Below are positions 22,510 through 30,530 of a stretch of DNA of 64,000 nucleotides, piece after piece. The position numbers were made by a program, and so were the translations under genes. Every line of letters starts with the position of its first letter. Position 1 is the first letter of the stretch. The notes below the pieces were generated by a model. The model did not search any database. It was not told the origin of the DNA and was given only the letters and a program-made list of their open reading frames with translations. Where the stretch lies: NCBI GenBank assembly GCA_039024635.1, contig JBCCQA010000018.1, forward strand, positions 1-64,000. Direction: 5' to 3'. The DNA comes from Kuafuiihalomonas sp039024635 (GTDB lineage Bacteria; Myxococcota; Kuafuiibacteriia; Kuafuiibacteriales; Kuafuiibacteriaceae).

Positions 22510-23300
22510 TGCGGACTTGGGTCCTGGTCATGCTGCTCGTCTCGACGGGTTGTTGGTCTTCGGGTCCGCGGGTTCGCTTGGACGGACCAGTTCAGGTGTT
22601 CGACCTGCCCCAAGGCGTGGATGAGTACGGTCTGAAGAAAGCTCTTCGTTCACGAGTTGCGGCCTTGCCCGGAGTCGGATCGAGCGGACGACCGGTTCAA
22701 CTGCTCGCCAGCTTCGAGCGACAACTGAGAGTCGTCGAGGAAGAGGCCCAGGAGGAGTTTGTTCTGCGACTGGGTTTCAAGCCTTTGGAGCGCGAAACCC
22801 AGGATCTCCAGTTGAGCGCAAGCGCTTCGGGACCCGCTCCGGGTGCGCTCCTGGAGCCGGCCCTCGAGGCATTTTCATCCCGATGGGCCATGCGGCGCGG
22901 TTCCGATGGAGCCGTCATCCAAAGTCTGGAGTCCGAGGAGCAAGGTCTACGCTGGGCGGCGTCCGAGGAAGCGGGTCGGCGCCGGCTTCCGGACGCGGTG
23001 GTCCCCATGGCGAGGCGGCTCGAATCGGAATCCACGACCGACGAAGAGGCGCTGGGTCTCATCACGGCATTGGTGGCCATTGGTGACGTTCGGGCCGCCC
23101 CCGCCCTCATCGAGGCCACGAATCGTCGCAATCCCCTTGTCTGGCCTCCCGTGCTCTTCGGGCTCTCCCAGCTCGGCGGCCGACAGGCTGAGGGGTTCCT
23201 GTTCACGGTGGCACAGGGCCATCCCAACCCTGACGTGCGCCGACGAGCACGGCTGGCGCTGGACGAAATCTCGAGGACCGAGGACTCTCCCAGCGAATGA
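22506..23300 (+). CDS. HEAT-repeat lipoprotein
   Basis: The 264-residue protein has a lipoprotein signal (LLVSTGC, Cys at residue 16). The C-terminal third carries HEAT/PBS-type repeats (IGDVRAAPALIEATNRRNP, GHPNPDVRRRARLALDEI). The middle is not recognised. It overlaps both neighbours by four bases, so it is in an operon with the phosphoesterase and the next small gene. Confidence 0.72.
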   Translation: MMRTWVLVMLLVSTGCWSSGPRVRLDGPVQVFDLPQGVDEYGLKKALRSRVAALPGVGSSGRPVQLLASFERQLRVVEEEAQEEFVLRLGFKPLERETQDLQLSASASGPAPGALLEPALEAFSSRWAMRRGSDGAVIQSLESEEQGLRWAASEEAGRRRLPDAVVPMARRLESESTTDEEALGLITALVAIGDVRAAPALIEATNRRNPLVWPPVLFGLSQLGGRQAEGFLFTVAQGHPNPDVRRRARLALDEISRTEDSPSE

Positions 23301-23875
23301 GGTGGGTCGCACCTTTGCTGCTCTTGGTGATGCGCTGCGCCTCGGCGCCGAGCCCTACGGCAGAAACAGACCTCCAGGACGACGGGCTGGCGGACTACGC
23401 GGCCTTGGGCGTGGGTCGTGTTCGGGAGTACGCTGTCCGCTATCCCGGCCAGCAAGGCAAACTGCGGGTCGAGACGACGGAGCGGCGAGAAGGTTGGTTC
23501 TTGGACGACCGGGGGGCCCGCCTGAGGCTCGCCTCGGACGGTCTGCGCGACGAAGACCGATACCTTATTCGTAGGCCGTTGGTGGCTGGCACTCGGTGGC
23601 GAAGCGTGCTGAGCGCAAGCGCGGTCGAACACTACGAGATCAAGTCCGTGGGCCAACCCTGCGCCGTTCCTGCGGGCCGCTTTCGGGATTGTCTGGTCGT
23701 CGAGGCTAGGCTGCGGCGAGACGATTCGATGGAGCTTGAGGCCGAGTGGCTGTGGATCCGAGGCGTGGGTCTGGCGCGCATCCGGACCGTGGCCCGGGTC
23801 CAAGGTCGACGTATCCCGCAAACGGTGCAGGAACTCGTAGGCTACGACTTCTCGCCTCCCCGAGGGGCGCCATGA
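23297..23875 (+). CDS. hypothetical secreted protein
   Basis: The 192-residue protein has a hydrophobic N-terminus ending in LLVMRCASA, which could be a poor lipobox or an ordinary signal. The rest looks beta-rich, with phrases such as VGRVREYAVRYPGQQGK and VPAGRFRDCLVVEAR typical of beta-sandwich exported proteins in this phylum. Exact family not recognised. It overlaps the CinA-like gene as ATGA. Confidence 0.65.
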   Translation: MRWVAPLLLLVMRCASAPSPTAETDLQDDGLADYAALGVGRVREYAVRYPGQQGKLRVETTERREGWFLDDRGARLRLASDGLRDEDRYLIRRPLVAGTRWRSVLSASAVEHYEIKSVGQPCAVPAGRFRDCLVVEARLRRDDSMELEAEWLWIRGVGLARIRTVARVQGRRIPQTVQELVGYDFSPPRGAP

Positions 23876-24594
23876 TCTCCAAAGTCGCCCTCCTCATCAT
23901 CGGCAACGAGATCCTCACGGGCCGAGTCAAGGACCAGAACGGCCCTTTCTTCGCCGAGTGGCTGGCCGACTACGGGGCAGACCTCGAGCGACTGGTGGTC
24001 CTTCCCGACACCCTGCACCTGATCGCCGAGGAGGTCGCAAGGTCTTCCTTGAGCTTTGATGCCGTCCTCACGACCGGCGGGGTCGGCGCCACCCATGACG
24101 ATGTGACCTTCGAGGCGGTGGCCCGAGGCCTGGGCATTGGGGTGGCCCGACACGCCGGACTGGAAGAACTGCTCCGAAGCCGACATGGGATCGAACCCGA
24201 TCCGGCCTGGGATCGGATGCTGCAGCTTCCCGAAGGGGCGGAACTGGCCGACGATTCGGGCTACCCCCTAATCCGGGTCCAGAACGTCTTCATGTTTCCT
24301 GGGGTGCCGCGCTTCGTGCGCAGCAAAGTGAACGCGCTCGCGCCTTTTCTCCATGGCCGACCGCGCCACGTGGCTCGGCTCTATCTGACTGTGCCCGAAC
24401 ACCAGGTCGCCGCGCTACTTCGGGACGTGGATGCAGCAGAGCCGAGCGTCAGCATTGGCTCCTATCCGAAGTTCGATGACGAGGACCACGCGGTCGAGGT
24501 CGTCCTGGAGTCCAGGAGCGAGCCCGACTGCCGCAGGGTCCAAGGCCTAATCGAGGCCGGGCTGGCCCCGGGCTGGCTCCTGCGCCGGGGTTGA
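23872..24594 (+). CDS. CinA N-terminal (MoCF-like) domain protein
   Basis: The 240-residue protein matches the N-terminal half of CinA: LLIIGNEILTGRVKDQNGPF, VLTTGGVGATHDDVTFEAVA and MFPGVPRF. The C-terminal nicotinamide-nucleotide deamidase domain of full CinA is absent, as in the E. coli YfaY-type and archaeal forms; known members hydrolyse ADP-ribose-like pyrophosphates. The ATG at 23872 overlaps the previous stop. It ends 53 bp before glyA. Confidence 0.85.
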   Translation: MISKVALLIIGNEILTGRVKDQNGPFFAEWLADYGADLERLVVLPDTLHLIAEEVARSSLSFDAVLTTGGVGATHDDVTFEAVARGLGIGVARHAGLEELLRSRHGIEPDPAWDRMLQLPEGAELADDSGYPLIRVQNVFMFPGVPRFVRSKVNALAPFLHGRPRHVARLYLTVPEHQVAALLRDVDAAEPSVSIGSYPKFDDEDHAVEVVLESRSEPDCRRVQGLIEAGLAPGWLLRRG

Positions 24595-24647
24595 TCTCCG
24601 TCTGGCTTGGCTTGCTTAGACGCAGCAAGACGCGCAGCCTCCGGGCC

Positions 24648-25898
24648 ATGTTCGATGCCCTGAGGGAGACCGACCCCGAGATTTTCGACGTGGTGACGCG
24701 GGAGACCCACCGCCAGAGGGATGGCCTGGAACTCATCGCGAGCGAGAACTTCACGAGCCAGGCGGTGCTGGAGGTCGTGGGTTCTCCGCTGACGAACAAG
24801 TACGCTGAGGGTTTGCCGGGCAAACGGTACTACGGAGGGTGCGTCCATGTCGATGCGGCCGAGCGCCTGGCCATCAGTCGGGCCAAGGCGTTGTTCGGCG
24901 CGGATGCGGCCAATGTGCAGCCCCACAGCGGCGCCTCGGCGAACATGGCCGTGTTCTTTTCCATCCTCGAGCCGGGAGACAGTTTCGTGGCCATGAATCT
25001 GGCCGAAGGGGGACACCTTACTCATGGGGCGCCGGTGAACTTCTCGGGCCGCCTCTATCAGGCGCACCATTATGGCGTTAACCCGGAGACGCATCTTCTC
25101 GACTACGACCGAGTCCACTCACTGCTGCAAACCCGCAAACCAAAGCTCTTGATCGCGGGGGCCTCGTCCTACCCCCGGACCATCGACTTCGAGCGGCTGG
25201 CGAGCATGGCGGCCGATGCCGGGGCCTTTTTCATGACCGACATCGCCCACATCGCCGGGCTGGTGGCGGCCGGTTTGCATCCCTCACCCGTGCCCCACGC
25301 CGACTTCGTCACCACCACCACCCACAAGACGCTGAGGGGACCCCGAGGGGGGCTCATCATGATGAAGAAGACCCACGCCAAGTCCGTGAACTCGCGTGTG
25401 TTTCCCGGTATGCAGGGTGGGCCGCTCATGCACGTGATCGCCGGAAAGGCGGTCGCTTTCAAAGAAGCGGCATCGGAAGGCTTCAAGGCCTACGCCCAGC
25501 AGGTCATCGACAATGCCAAGGCCATGGGGGAAGCCTTTATCCGCCTGGGCTACGACTTGGTCAGCGGGGGCACGGACAACCATCTCCTGATGCTCGACCT
25601 CAGATCCAAGGGTTTGACGGGAAAGAAGGCGGAGGATGCGCTCGGTGTGGCCGATATCACCGTCAACAAGAACATGGTGCCAGGGGATCCCGAGTCACCC
25701 TTCGTGACCTCGGGCGTTCGCCTCGGAACCCCGGCCCTGACCACCCGAGGCATGAAGGAGGGGGAGATGGAGCAGGTCGTCGGCTTCATCGACCGGGCCC
25801 TGGAGGGCGCCGACGACCCCGAGCTATTGGAACGGGTGCGCAAGGACATCCACGCCTTCACCCAGTCCTTCCCGCTCTATCCCGGCATTAGGGTCTAA
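24648..25898 (+). CDS. glyA: serine hydroxymethyltransferase
   Basis: The 416-residue PLP enzyme interconverts serine and glycine with tetrahydrofolate. The PLP Lys is K227 in TTTTHKTLRGPRGG; ELIASENFTS, NKYAEGLPGKRYYGG and FMTDIAHIAGLVA are typical. I chose the ATG at 24648, where family homology starts; an in-frame TTG at 24591 adds 19 unrelated residues. No strong ribosome site is visible at either. It starts the glyA-nrdR-rib-nusB run. Confidence 0.96.
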   Translation: MFDALRETDPEIFDVVTRETHRQRDGLELIASENFTSQAVLEVVGSPLTNKYAEGLPGKRYYGGCVHVDAAERLAISRAKALFGADAANVQPHSGASANMAVFFSILEPGDSFVAMNLAEGGHLTHGAPVNFSGRLYQAHHYGVNPETHLLDYDRVHSLLQTRKPKLLIAGASSYPRTIDFERLASMAADAGAFFMTDIAHIAGLVAAGLHPSPVPHADFVTTTTHKTLRGPRGGLIMMKKTHAKSVNSRVFPGMQGGPLMHVIAGKAVAFKEAASEGFKAYAQQVIDNAKAMGEAFIRLGYDLVSGGTDNHLLMLDLRSKGLTGKKAEDALGVADITVNKNMVPGDPESPFVTSGVRLGTPALTTRGMKEGEMEQVVGFIDRALEGADDPELLERVRKDIHAFTQSFPLYPGIRV

Positions 25899-25905
25899 CC
25901 CTGAA

Positions 25906-25926
25906 TGACCCTGCATATTGGGGTCA
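25906..25926 (+). promoter_or_regulatory. inverted repeat between glyA and nrdR
   Basis: TGACCC (25906-25911) and GGGTCA (25921-25926) form a symmetrical site around TGCATATTG. It has no T-run, so it may be an operator or a weak hairpin in the 91-bp gap. It does not match the NrdR-box pattern I know (ACACWATATATWGTGT). Confidence 0.35.
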
Positions 25927-25989
25927 CCGCCGCCGCGAAACGCTGTGCGTTGCGTTTCCCATGTTCCACGGGTAACGATCGACGGGATC

Positions 25990-26475
25990 GTGCGCTGCCC
26001 CTTTTGCGCCAGTTCGGAGAACAAGGTCATCGACAGCCGCCTGTCGAAAGATGTCCAAGTGATCCGACGGCGCCGTGAGTGCAACGACTGTGGGAAGCGG
26101 TTCACGACCTACGAGCGCATCGAAGAAATCCTGCCCATGGTGGTGAAGAGCGATGGTCGGCGTGAGCCCTTTGACCGGAACAAGGTCATCGAGGGGATCA
26201 TGGCAGCCTGCGAAAAGCGACGCATCCCATCGGGCGAGGTCGAGCACATCGTCGACGAGATCGAGAAGCAGCTTCAGGAAACGGGGGAGAAAGAGGTCGA
26301 CTCCCACGTGATTGGTGAAGAGGTCCTCCTCCGACTGGCCGAACTCGACGATGTTGCCTACATCCGCTACGCCTCCATCTTCCGGAACTTTCGAGACCTG
26401 GCGGAGTTCGCCCGGGAACTGAACCAGATCCTCGAAGAGCGTCGAATGCGCCGAGCTGCTGGATCGGGCTCCTGA
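25990..26475 (+). CDS. nrdR: transcriptional repressor NrdR
   Basis: The 161-residue repressor senses dATP/ATP and controls ribonucleotide reductase genes. The zinc finger CPFC..CNDC (Cys 3, 6, 31, 34), GKRFTTYERIE and the ATP-cone (about 46-136) are complete. I chose the GTG at 25990, immediately before RCPFC, the universal start of the family; an upstream frame adds 24 unrelated residues. Position between glyA and ribD is common in deltaproteobacteria. Confidence 0.93.
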   Translation: MRCPFCASSENKVIDSRLSKDVQVIRRRRECNDCGKRFTTYERIEEILPMVVKSDGRREPFDRNKVIEGIMAACEKRRIPSGEVEHIVDEIEKQLQETGEKEVDSHVIGEEVLLRLAELDDVAYIRYASIFRNFRDLAEFARELNQILEERRMRRAAGSGS

Positions 26476-26486
26476 CGACCAACGTC

Positions 26487-27302
26487 ATGGGGCCTGGGCC
26501 GCAAGGCTTTCGAGCCCGAGCGCCGTGGCTGAGACTCTTCGCCCGGGCGCTCCGCGAGCGACAATCAGGCTTGCACGGGCAGCTCGAAGAGGGCGGACGG
26601 CACTGGGCCGAATTGTTCCGACCCCTGCTCGAGGAAACGCCCAGGGAGCGTCCCTGGACCTGGTGCAAGGTGGCCTCCTCCCTGGACGGACGCATCGCAA
26701 CGCGAGGTGGCGACGCACGATGGGTGACGAGCGAGCTTGCCCGAAAACGGGGTCGACGGATTCGCAGTCGAGTCGATGGGATCATGGTCGGCGTAGGAAC
26801 GGTCCTAGCGGATGACCCGCTCTTGACTGCGCGGTGCCCGGGCCGCGAGCCCCGCCGCATCGTCCTGGATAGCCGGGGACGAACGCCGACCGAAGCACGC
26901 TTGCTCCGGACGACGGGCGGTACCGTGACCTTGTTCGTGGGCCCCGCGGCGCCTGAGGCATGGCGGGAGCGCATGCGCTCAGCGGGGGCCGACGTTATGG
27001 AGGTGCCTTCGGACCCAAGAGGCCGGCTCGCACTGGCCTCCGTGCTGGCGCTTCTTCGAGCCCAAGGGTGCCGGAGCCTACTCGTCGAGGGTGGGGGCAC
27101 CCTTCACGGCGCCTTGTTCGACGAGGGCTTGGTGGACTACGTCCACTGGTTCATTGCGCCTCGGATCATCGGGGGACGAGAGGCCCTGGGCGCCGTTCAG
27201 GGTCTGGGCCAGCCGCGCCTCGTCGACGCACCCCGGCTCGAAGAGCTTCGAATCGAGGCCTTGGGAACCGATCTCTTCGTCAGCGGGCGCGTATCGGCTT
27301 GA
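26487..27302 (+). CDS. RibD reductase domain without the deaminase domain
   Basis: The 271-residue protein matches only the C-terminal reductase of RibD: WCKVASSLDGRIA, ARWVTSELAR, DGIMVGVGTVLADDP and LLVEGGGTLHGALF. This half reduces the ribosylamino-pyrimidine with NADPH. The N-terminal deaminase, with its HAE and PCxxxGxTPPC zinc motifs, is absent: the first 56 residues are Arg-rich and unrelated, and nrdR ends only 11 bp upstream, so there is no room for it. It could be a truncated ribD or a stand-alone reductase. Confidence 0.88.
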   Translation: MGPGPQGFRARAPWLRLFARALRERQSGLHGQLEEGGRHWAELFRPLLEETPRERPWTWCKVASSLDGRIATRGGDARWVTSELARKRGRRIRSRVDGIMVGVGTVLADDPLLTARCPGREPRRIVLDSRGRTPTEARLLRTTGGTVTLFVGPAAPEAWRERMRSAGADVMEVPSDPRGRLALASVLALLRAQGCRSLLVEGGGTLHGALFDEGLVDYVHWFIAPRIIGGREALGAVQGLGQPRLVDAPRLEELRIEALGTDLFVSGRVSA

Positions 27303-27334
27303 CCCTCATCGGCTCCGACTTCATCGCTTCACGG

Positions 27335-27961
27335 ATGTTTACCGGACTCGTGGAGGCGACGGGGCGCGTCCTTGCTCAGGCGCCTGGACCTCGAGGAGGC
27401 GTCCGTTTGGAGACCGAGATGCCCTTCTCGGACCTGAAACTTGGGGACTCGATCGCTCACAGCGGGGTCTGCCTGACCGCGGTCGTGGTCGAAGAGGGGA
27501 GGGTCCAAGTCGACATCGGGCCCGAGACTCTGGCCCGAACAACGGCCGGTTCGTGGGCTCCAGGCCGCCGACTGAATCTCGAGCGCTCGGTTTTGCCCAC
27601 GACCCGCCTCGGGGGCCATTTGGTCCAGGGTCATGTCGACGGCGTTGCTCGACTCAGCCGGGCCGATGCCCGAGACAACGCGTGGGACCTCGAGTTCGAA
27701 CTGGAAGCGGAGCTCCTGCGCCTCGTCATTCCACGAGGATCGGTGGCGGTGGACGGGATATCGCTCACGGTGACCGGTCGAGGTGCTTCGGGCTTTAGTG
27801 TTTCCATCATTCCCCACACTTGGAAAGAGACGAGCTTGTCCGATCTTGCGCTGGGGGATCCGGTGAACATCGAGGTGGACCTCGTGGCGCGCTACGTGGA
27901 CGCCCTGTTTCCTGGCGTCGGCTTGCCCGGGGCCGGCGAGGCTGATTTGGGGCCCTCGTGA
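27335..27961 (+). CDS. ribE: riboflavin synthase, alpha chain
   Basis: The 208-residue enzyme dismutates lumazine to riboflavin. It begins with the canonical MFTGLVEATG and shows the two internal repeats: GDSIAHSGVCLTAV with GGHLVQGHVDGVA, and GSVAVDGISLTVTG with IPHTWKETSL. The ATG at 27335 is 32 bp after ribD. Its stop overlaps the next start (GTGA). Confidence 0.95.
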   Translation: MFTGLVEATGRVLAQAPGPRGGVRLETEMPFSDLKLGDSIAHSGVCLTAVVVEEGRVQVDIGPETLARTTAGSWAPGRRLNLERSVLPTTRLGGHLVQGHVDGVARLSRADARDNAWDLEFELEAELLRLVIPRGSVAVDGISLTVTGRGASGFSVSIIPHTWKETSLSDLALGDPVNIEVDLVARYVDALFPGVGLPGAGEADLGPS

Positions 27962-29094
27962 GCTTCGAGAACGTGCAGGGCGCCATTCGCGACGTCGCGG
28001 ACGGTAAGATGGTGATCCTGGTTGATGACGAGGACCGAGAAAACGAGGGCGATCTGTGCATGGCGGCCGACCTGGTGACACCTGAGGCCATCAACTTCAT
28101 GGCCGTCCATGGGCGTGGGCTGATCTGCCTGACACTGACGGAGGACAAAACCCGCGAGCTCGACCTGCGGATGATGGTCGAAAGAAACACCTCGGCCTTC
28201 GAAACTGGCTTCACAGTCTCCATCGAAGCTCGGGAGGGCGTGTCCACCGGGATCAGCGCGGCGGACCGTGCCCACACCATCCGGACTGCGGTTTCACCTC
28301 GAGCCCAGCCGGCGGACTTGGTGACCCCGGGTCACGTCTTTCCGATCAGGGCTCGGGACGGCGGTGTCCTGGTTCGAACGGGGCAAACCGAAGGGTCGGT
28401 CGACCTGGCCAGGCTGGCGGGTCTGCAGCCTTGTGGCGTGATCTGCGAGATCATGAACGATGACGGGAGCATGGCCCGCAGGCCGGACCTGGAGGCCTTT
28501 GGCCAAAAGCACGGGCTTCGGATCGTCACGATCGCCGAGATGATCGCCTACCGTTCGACTCACGAAACCCTGGTCGAGGTCGTGGCTGAACGTCAGGTCG
28601 ACATGGAGGGCCTCGGCCTAGTCCGAGCCGTGGTCCTCTCCAGCCGTGTGGATGGCCAAGAGCACCTCGCCTTCGTGAAGGGGACCGTCCAGGCCGATGC
28701 GCCCTGCATGGTTCGAGTCCAGTCCCTGGACCTGCCGGCCGACCTGGTGGGTCTGAGTCTGGCCGGTGGGGGCGCAGAGCTGCGAGGGGCCATGGCGGCC
28801 ATGGCGGAAGCTTCGGCGGGGGTCTTCGTCTATCTGTGTCGTCGGGGAGGGTCGTCGACCATGGCCGAGAAGCTGGCGGGACTTGATGCCGCGGGTCCCC
28901 CCTCGACCTACGATAAGGTCGGCGGCCGTCTCGACCTTCGAGAATTCGGGACCGGGGCTCAAATCCTCAAGACCCTTGGCGTTCGCCGCTTTCGCCTGAT
29001 CACGAATCGTGATTTTCGAATCGTGGGTCTGGAAGGATTCGGTCTAGAACTCCTCGACCGCGTGCCCTACCAACCTAGTGGGAGCGCCTCATGA
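27958..29094 (+). CDS. DHBP synthase fused to degenerate GTP cyclohydrolase II (RibBX type)
   Basis: Residues 1-205 are 3,4-dihydroxy-2-butanone-4-phosphate synthase: DDEDRENEGDL, STGISAADR, H126 in TPGHVFPI, and CEIMNDDGSM. The motif usually GHTEA reads GQTEG, so the second metal-ligand His is Gln 143 (codon CAA at 28384). Residues about 206-378 align with GTP cyclohydrolase II but lack its three zinc Cys (no SLRCDCG) and the YLRxEGRGIG loop, matching the RibBX variant described in other Proteobacteria. It starts at a GTG overlapping ribE. Confidence 0.9.
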   Translation: MSFENVQGAIRDVADGKMVILVDDEDRENEGDLCMAADLVTPEAINFMAVHGRGLICLTLTEDKTRELDLRMMVERNTSAFETGFTVSIEAREGVSTGISAADRAHTIRTAVSPRAQPADLVTPGHVFPIRARDGGVLVRTGQTEGSVDLARLAGLQPCGVICEIMNDDGSMARRPDLEAFGQKHGLRIVTIAEMIAYRSTHETLVEVVAERQVDMEGLGLVRAVVLSSRVDGQEHLAFVKGTVQADAPCMVRVQSLDLPADLVGLSLAGGGAELRGAMAAMAEASAGVFVYLCRRGGSSTMAEKLAGLDAAGPPSTYDKVGGRLDLREFGTGAQILKTLGVRRFRLITNRDFRIVGLEGFGLELLDRVPYQPSGSAS

Positions 29095-29525
29095 CGCCGA
29101 GAGTTGGGATCGTAGTCTCGTCCTTTAATCGACTGGTGACGGAGCCCTTGCTCCAAGGAGCCCGCATGCACTTGGAGGAGCGGGGCGTACCCGGCGACGC
29201 CATCGAGGTTCATTGGGTTCCTGGAGCCTGGGAGCTGCCCCTGGCCCTCCAGTGGATGGCACAAAGCGGTCGCTTCGATGGGATGGTAGCCCTTGGCTGC
29301 GTGATCCGGGGCTCGACTCCTCACTTCGACTACGTCGCAGGCCATGCGGCCGGCGCTGCCGCGCGGGTGCAGGAGACGCACGGTCTTCCCGTGGGCTTTG
29401 GCGTCTTGACCACGGACACCCTCGAACAAGCCTTGGAGCGGGCGGGAAGCAAAATGGGTAACAAAGGGGCCGAGGCGGCGGAGGCCGTCCTGAGCATGTG
29501 TCGGCTTCGCGGAAAGCTGACGTGA
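29091..29525 (+). CDS. ribH: 6,7-dimethyl-8-ribityllumazine synthase
   Basis: The 144-residue enzyme condenses the pyrimidine and butanone phosphate intermediates. Typical motifs: VVSSFNRLVTEPLL, VPGAWELPLAL, GCVIRGSTPHFDYVA with the catalytic His, PVGFGVLTTDTLEQALERAG and GNKGAEAA. It overlaps ribBX (ATGA) and nusB (GTGA). Confidence 0.95.
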   Translation: MTPRVGIVVSSFNRLVTEPLLQGARMHLEERGVPGDAIEVHWVPGAWELPLALQWMAQSGRFDGMVALGCVIRGSTPHFDYVAGHAAGAAARVQETHGLPVGFGVLTTDTLEQALERAGSKMGNKGAEAAEAVLSMCRLRGKLT

Positions 29526-29995
29526 CCCCTCGACGTCAGGCCCGCGAGTGCGCCTTGATGATGCTCTACGGCATGGATATCACCGGTCAGCGCGCAGACT
29601 GGGCTTTGGCCCGTTTCTGGTCCGGCTTCCAAGACCGGGACCTCGATCCTCCCCCGCCCTGGTCGTTGGGAAAGGACGGCTACCGGGTGGCCCTCGACGA
29701 GACGGCCCGAGGCTACGCGGAGCGGCTCGTTCGAGGCGTAGAGCTGCACAAAGACGCAATAGACGCTCGGATTGCCGACGCCTCCCGCAAATGGCGGATG
29801 GAGCGGATGGCACTGGTGGACCGGAACCTTCTCCGGCTCGGCACCTACGAGCTGGGTTTCGAGCGAGAGATACCCCCTCGAGTGGTCCTGAACGAGGCCA
29901 TCGAGCTCGCCAAGGAATTCGGCGCAGCCGAAGCCCGGGCTTTCGTAAACGGGGTCCTGGATCGAGTCGCCAAGGCGGGCGTCGATGCCATGTGA
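29522..29995 (+). CDS. nusB: transcription antitermination factor NusB
   Basis: The 157-residue RNA-binding protein acts with NusE on boxA in rRNA transcripts. RRQARECALMMLYGMD, MALVDRNLLRLGTYEL and VVLNEAIELAKEFG..FVNGVLD are diagnostic. The GTG at 29522 overlaps the ribH stop and is preferred to an upstream frame start. Two boxA copies in the rRNA operon of this window are its likely targets. The central loop (about residues 35-60) is longer than in E. coli. Confidence 0.95.
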   Translation: MTPRRQARECALMMLYGMDITGQRADWALARFWSGFQDRDLDPPPPWSLGKDGYRVALDETARGYAERLVRGVELHKDAIDARIADASRKWRMERMALVDRNLLRLGTYELGFEREIPPRVVLNEAIELAKEFGAAEARAFVNGVLDRVAKAGVDAM

Positions 29996-30530
29996 GGTTC
30001 GCATACATCCGGGTTCGCCGGCTGGTCTCGACGCCCTCGACGTCGATGCCCTCGCCCTGCCGGTTTTCGAAAGCAGGACCCAGCCTCGACACGTGTCGGG
30101 CAACGTCGATTGGCGGATGTGCGGCACGATAGCTCGCTTGATTCAGGCGGGGAGCTTCGACGGTCGTCCTCTGCTGACGCCCACGGTCGGACGTTTGGGT
30201 GCGCAACGTCTCTTCATGTTCGGTCTCGGAAAGCCGTCGGCGGTACGTGAGCCTCAGGTTCGTATGAAGCTGGAGGAGATCCTCGGCATTCTGTCTGATG
30301 CAAACGCTCGGAGCTTTGCCGTGGCCCCACCGAGCACCCCGCCATCCCTGGACGAGCAGGAAGACGCCATGGACCTCGACTTCGCCGAGGTCCTGTTGAG
30401 CGCCATATCGCCTCGTGCTCGCAGCTTCGACCGCGTCGTGCTCTTGGACGGCGGTGCACTCCGAGGGGCCGCAGACCAGTTGAAGGGCTGGGCTCGAGAC
30501 GGAGGCTTGATGTGGTCGGCAACGAACTGA
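29985..30530 (+). CDS. stand-alone M17 peptidase N-terminal-like domain protein
   Basis: The 181-residue protein resembles only the macro-fold N-terminal domain of leucyl aminopeptidases: LDALDVDALALPVFES, GSFDGRPLL and QRLFMFGLGKPSA. The catalytic metal-binding C-terminal domain is missing and is not found downstream. It may be a binding or regulatory protein. It overlaps nusB by 11 bp and the next gene by 19 bp. Confidence 0.7.
   Translation: MPCEVRIHPGSPAGLDALDVDALALPVFESRTQPRHVSGNVDWRMCGTIARLIQAGSFDGRPLLTPTVGRLGAQRLFMFGLGKPSAVREPQVRMKLEEILGILSDANARSFAVAPPSTPPSLDEQEDAMDLDFAEVLLSAISPRARSFDRVVLLDGGALRGAADQLKGWARDGGLMWSATN

Noticed and set aside
25899..27334. FMN or glycine riboswitch before the rib or glyA genes
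   Set aside because: No leader of sufficient length; gaps are 11-91 bp and lack the conserved FMN or glycine aptamer cores.
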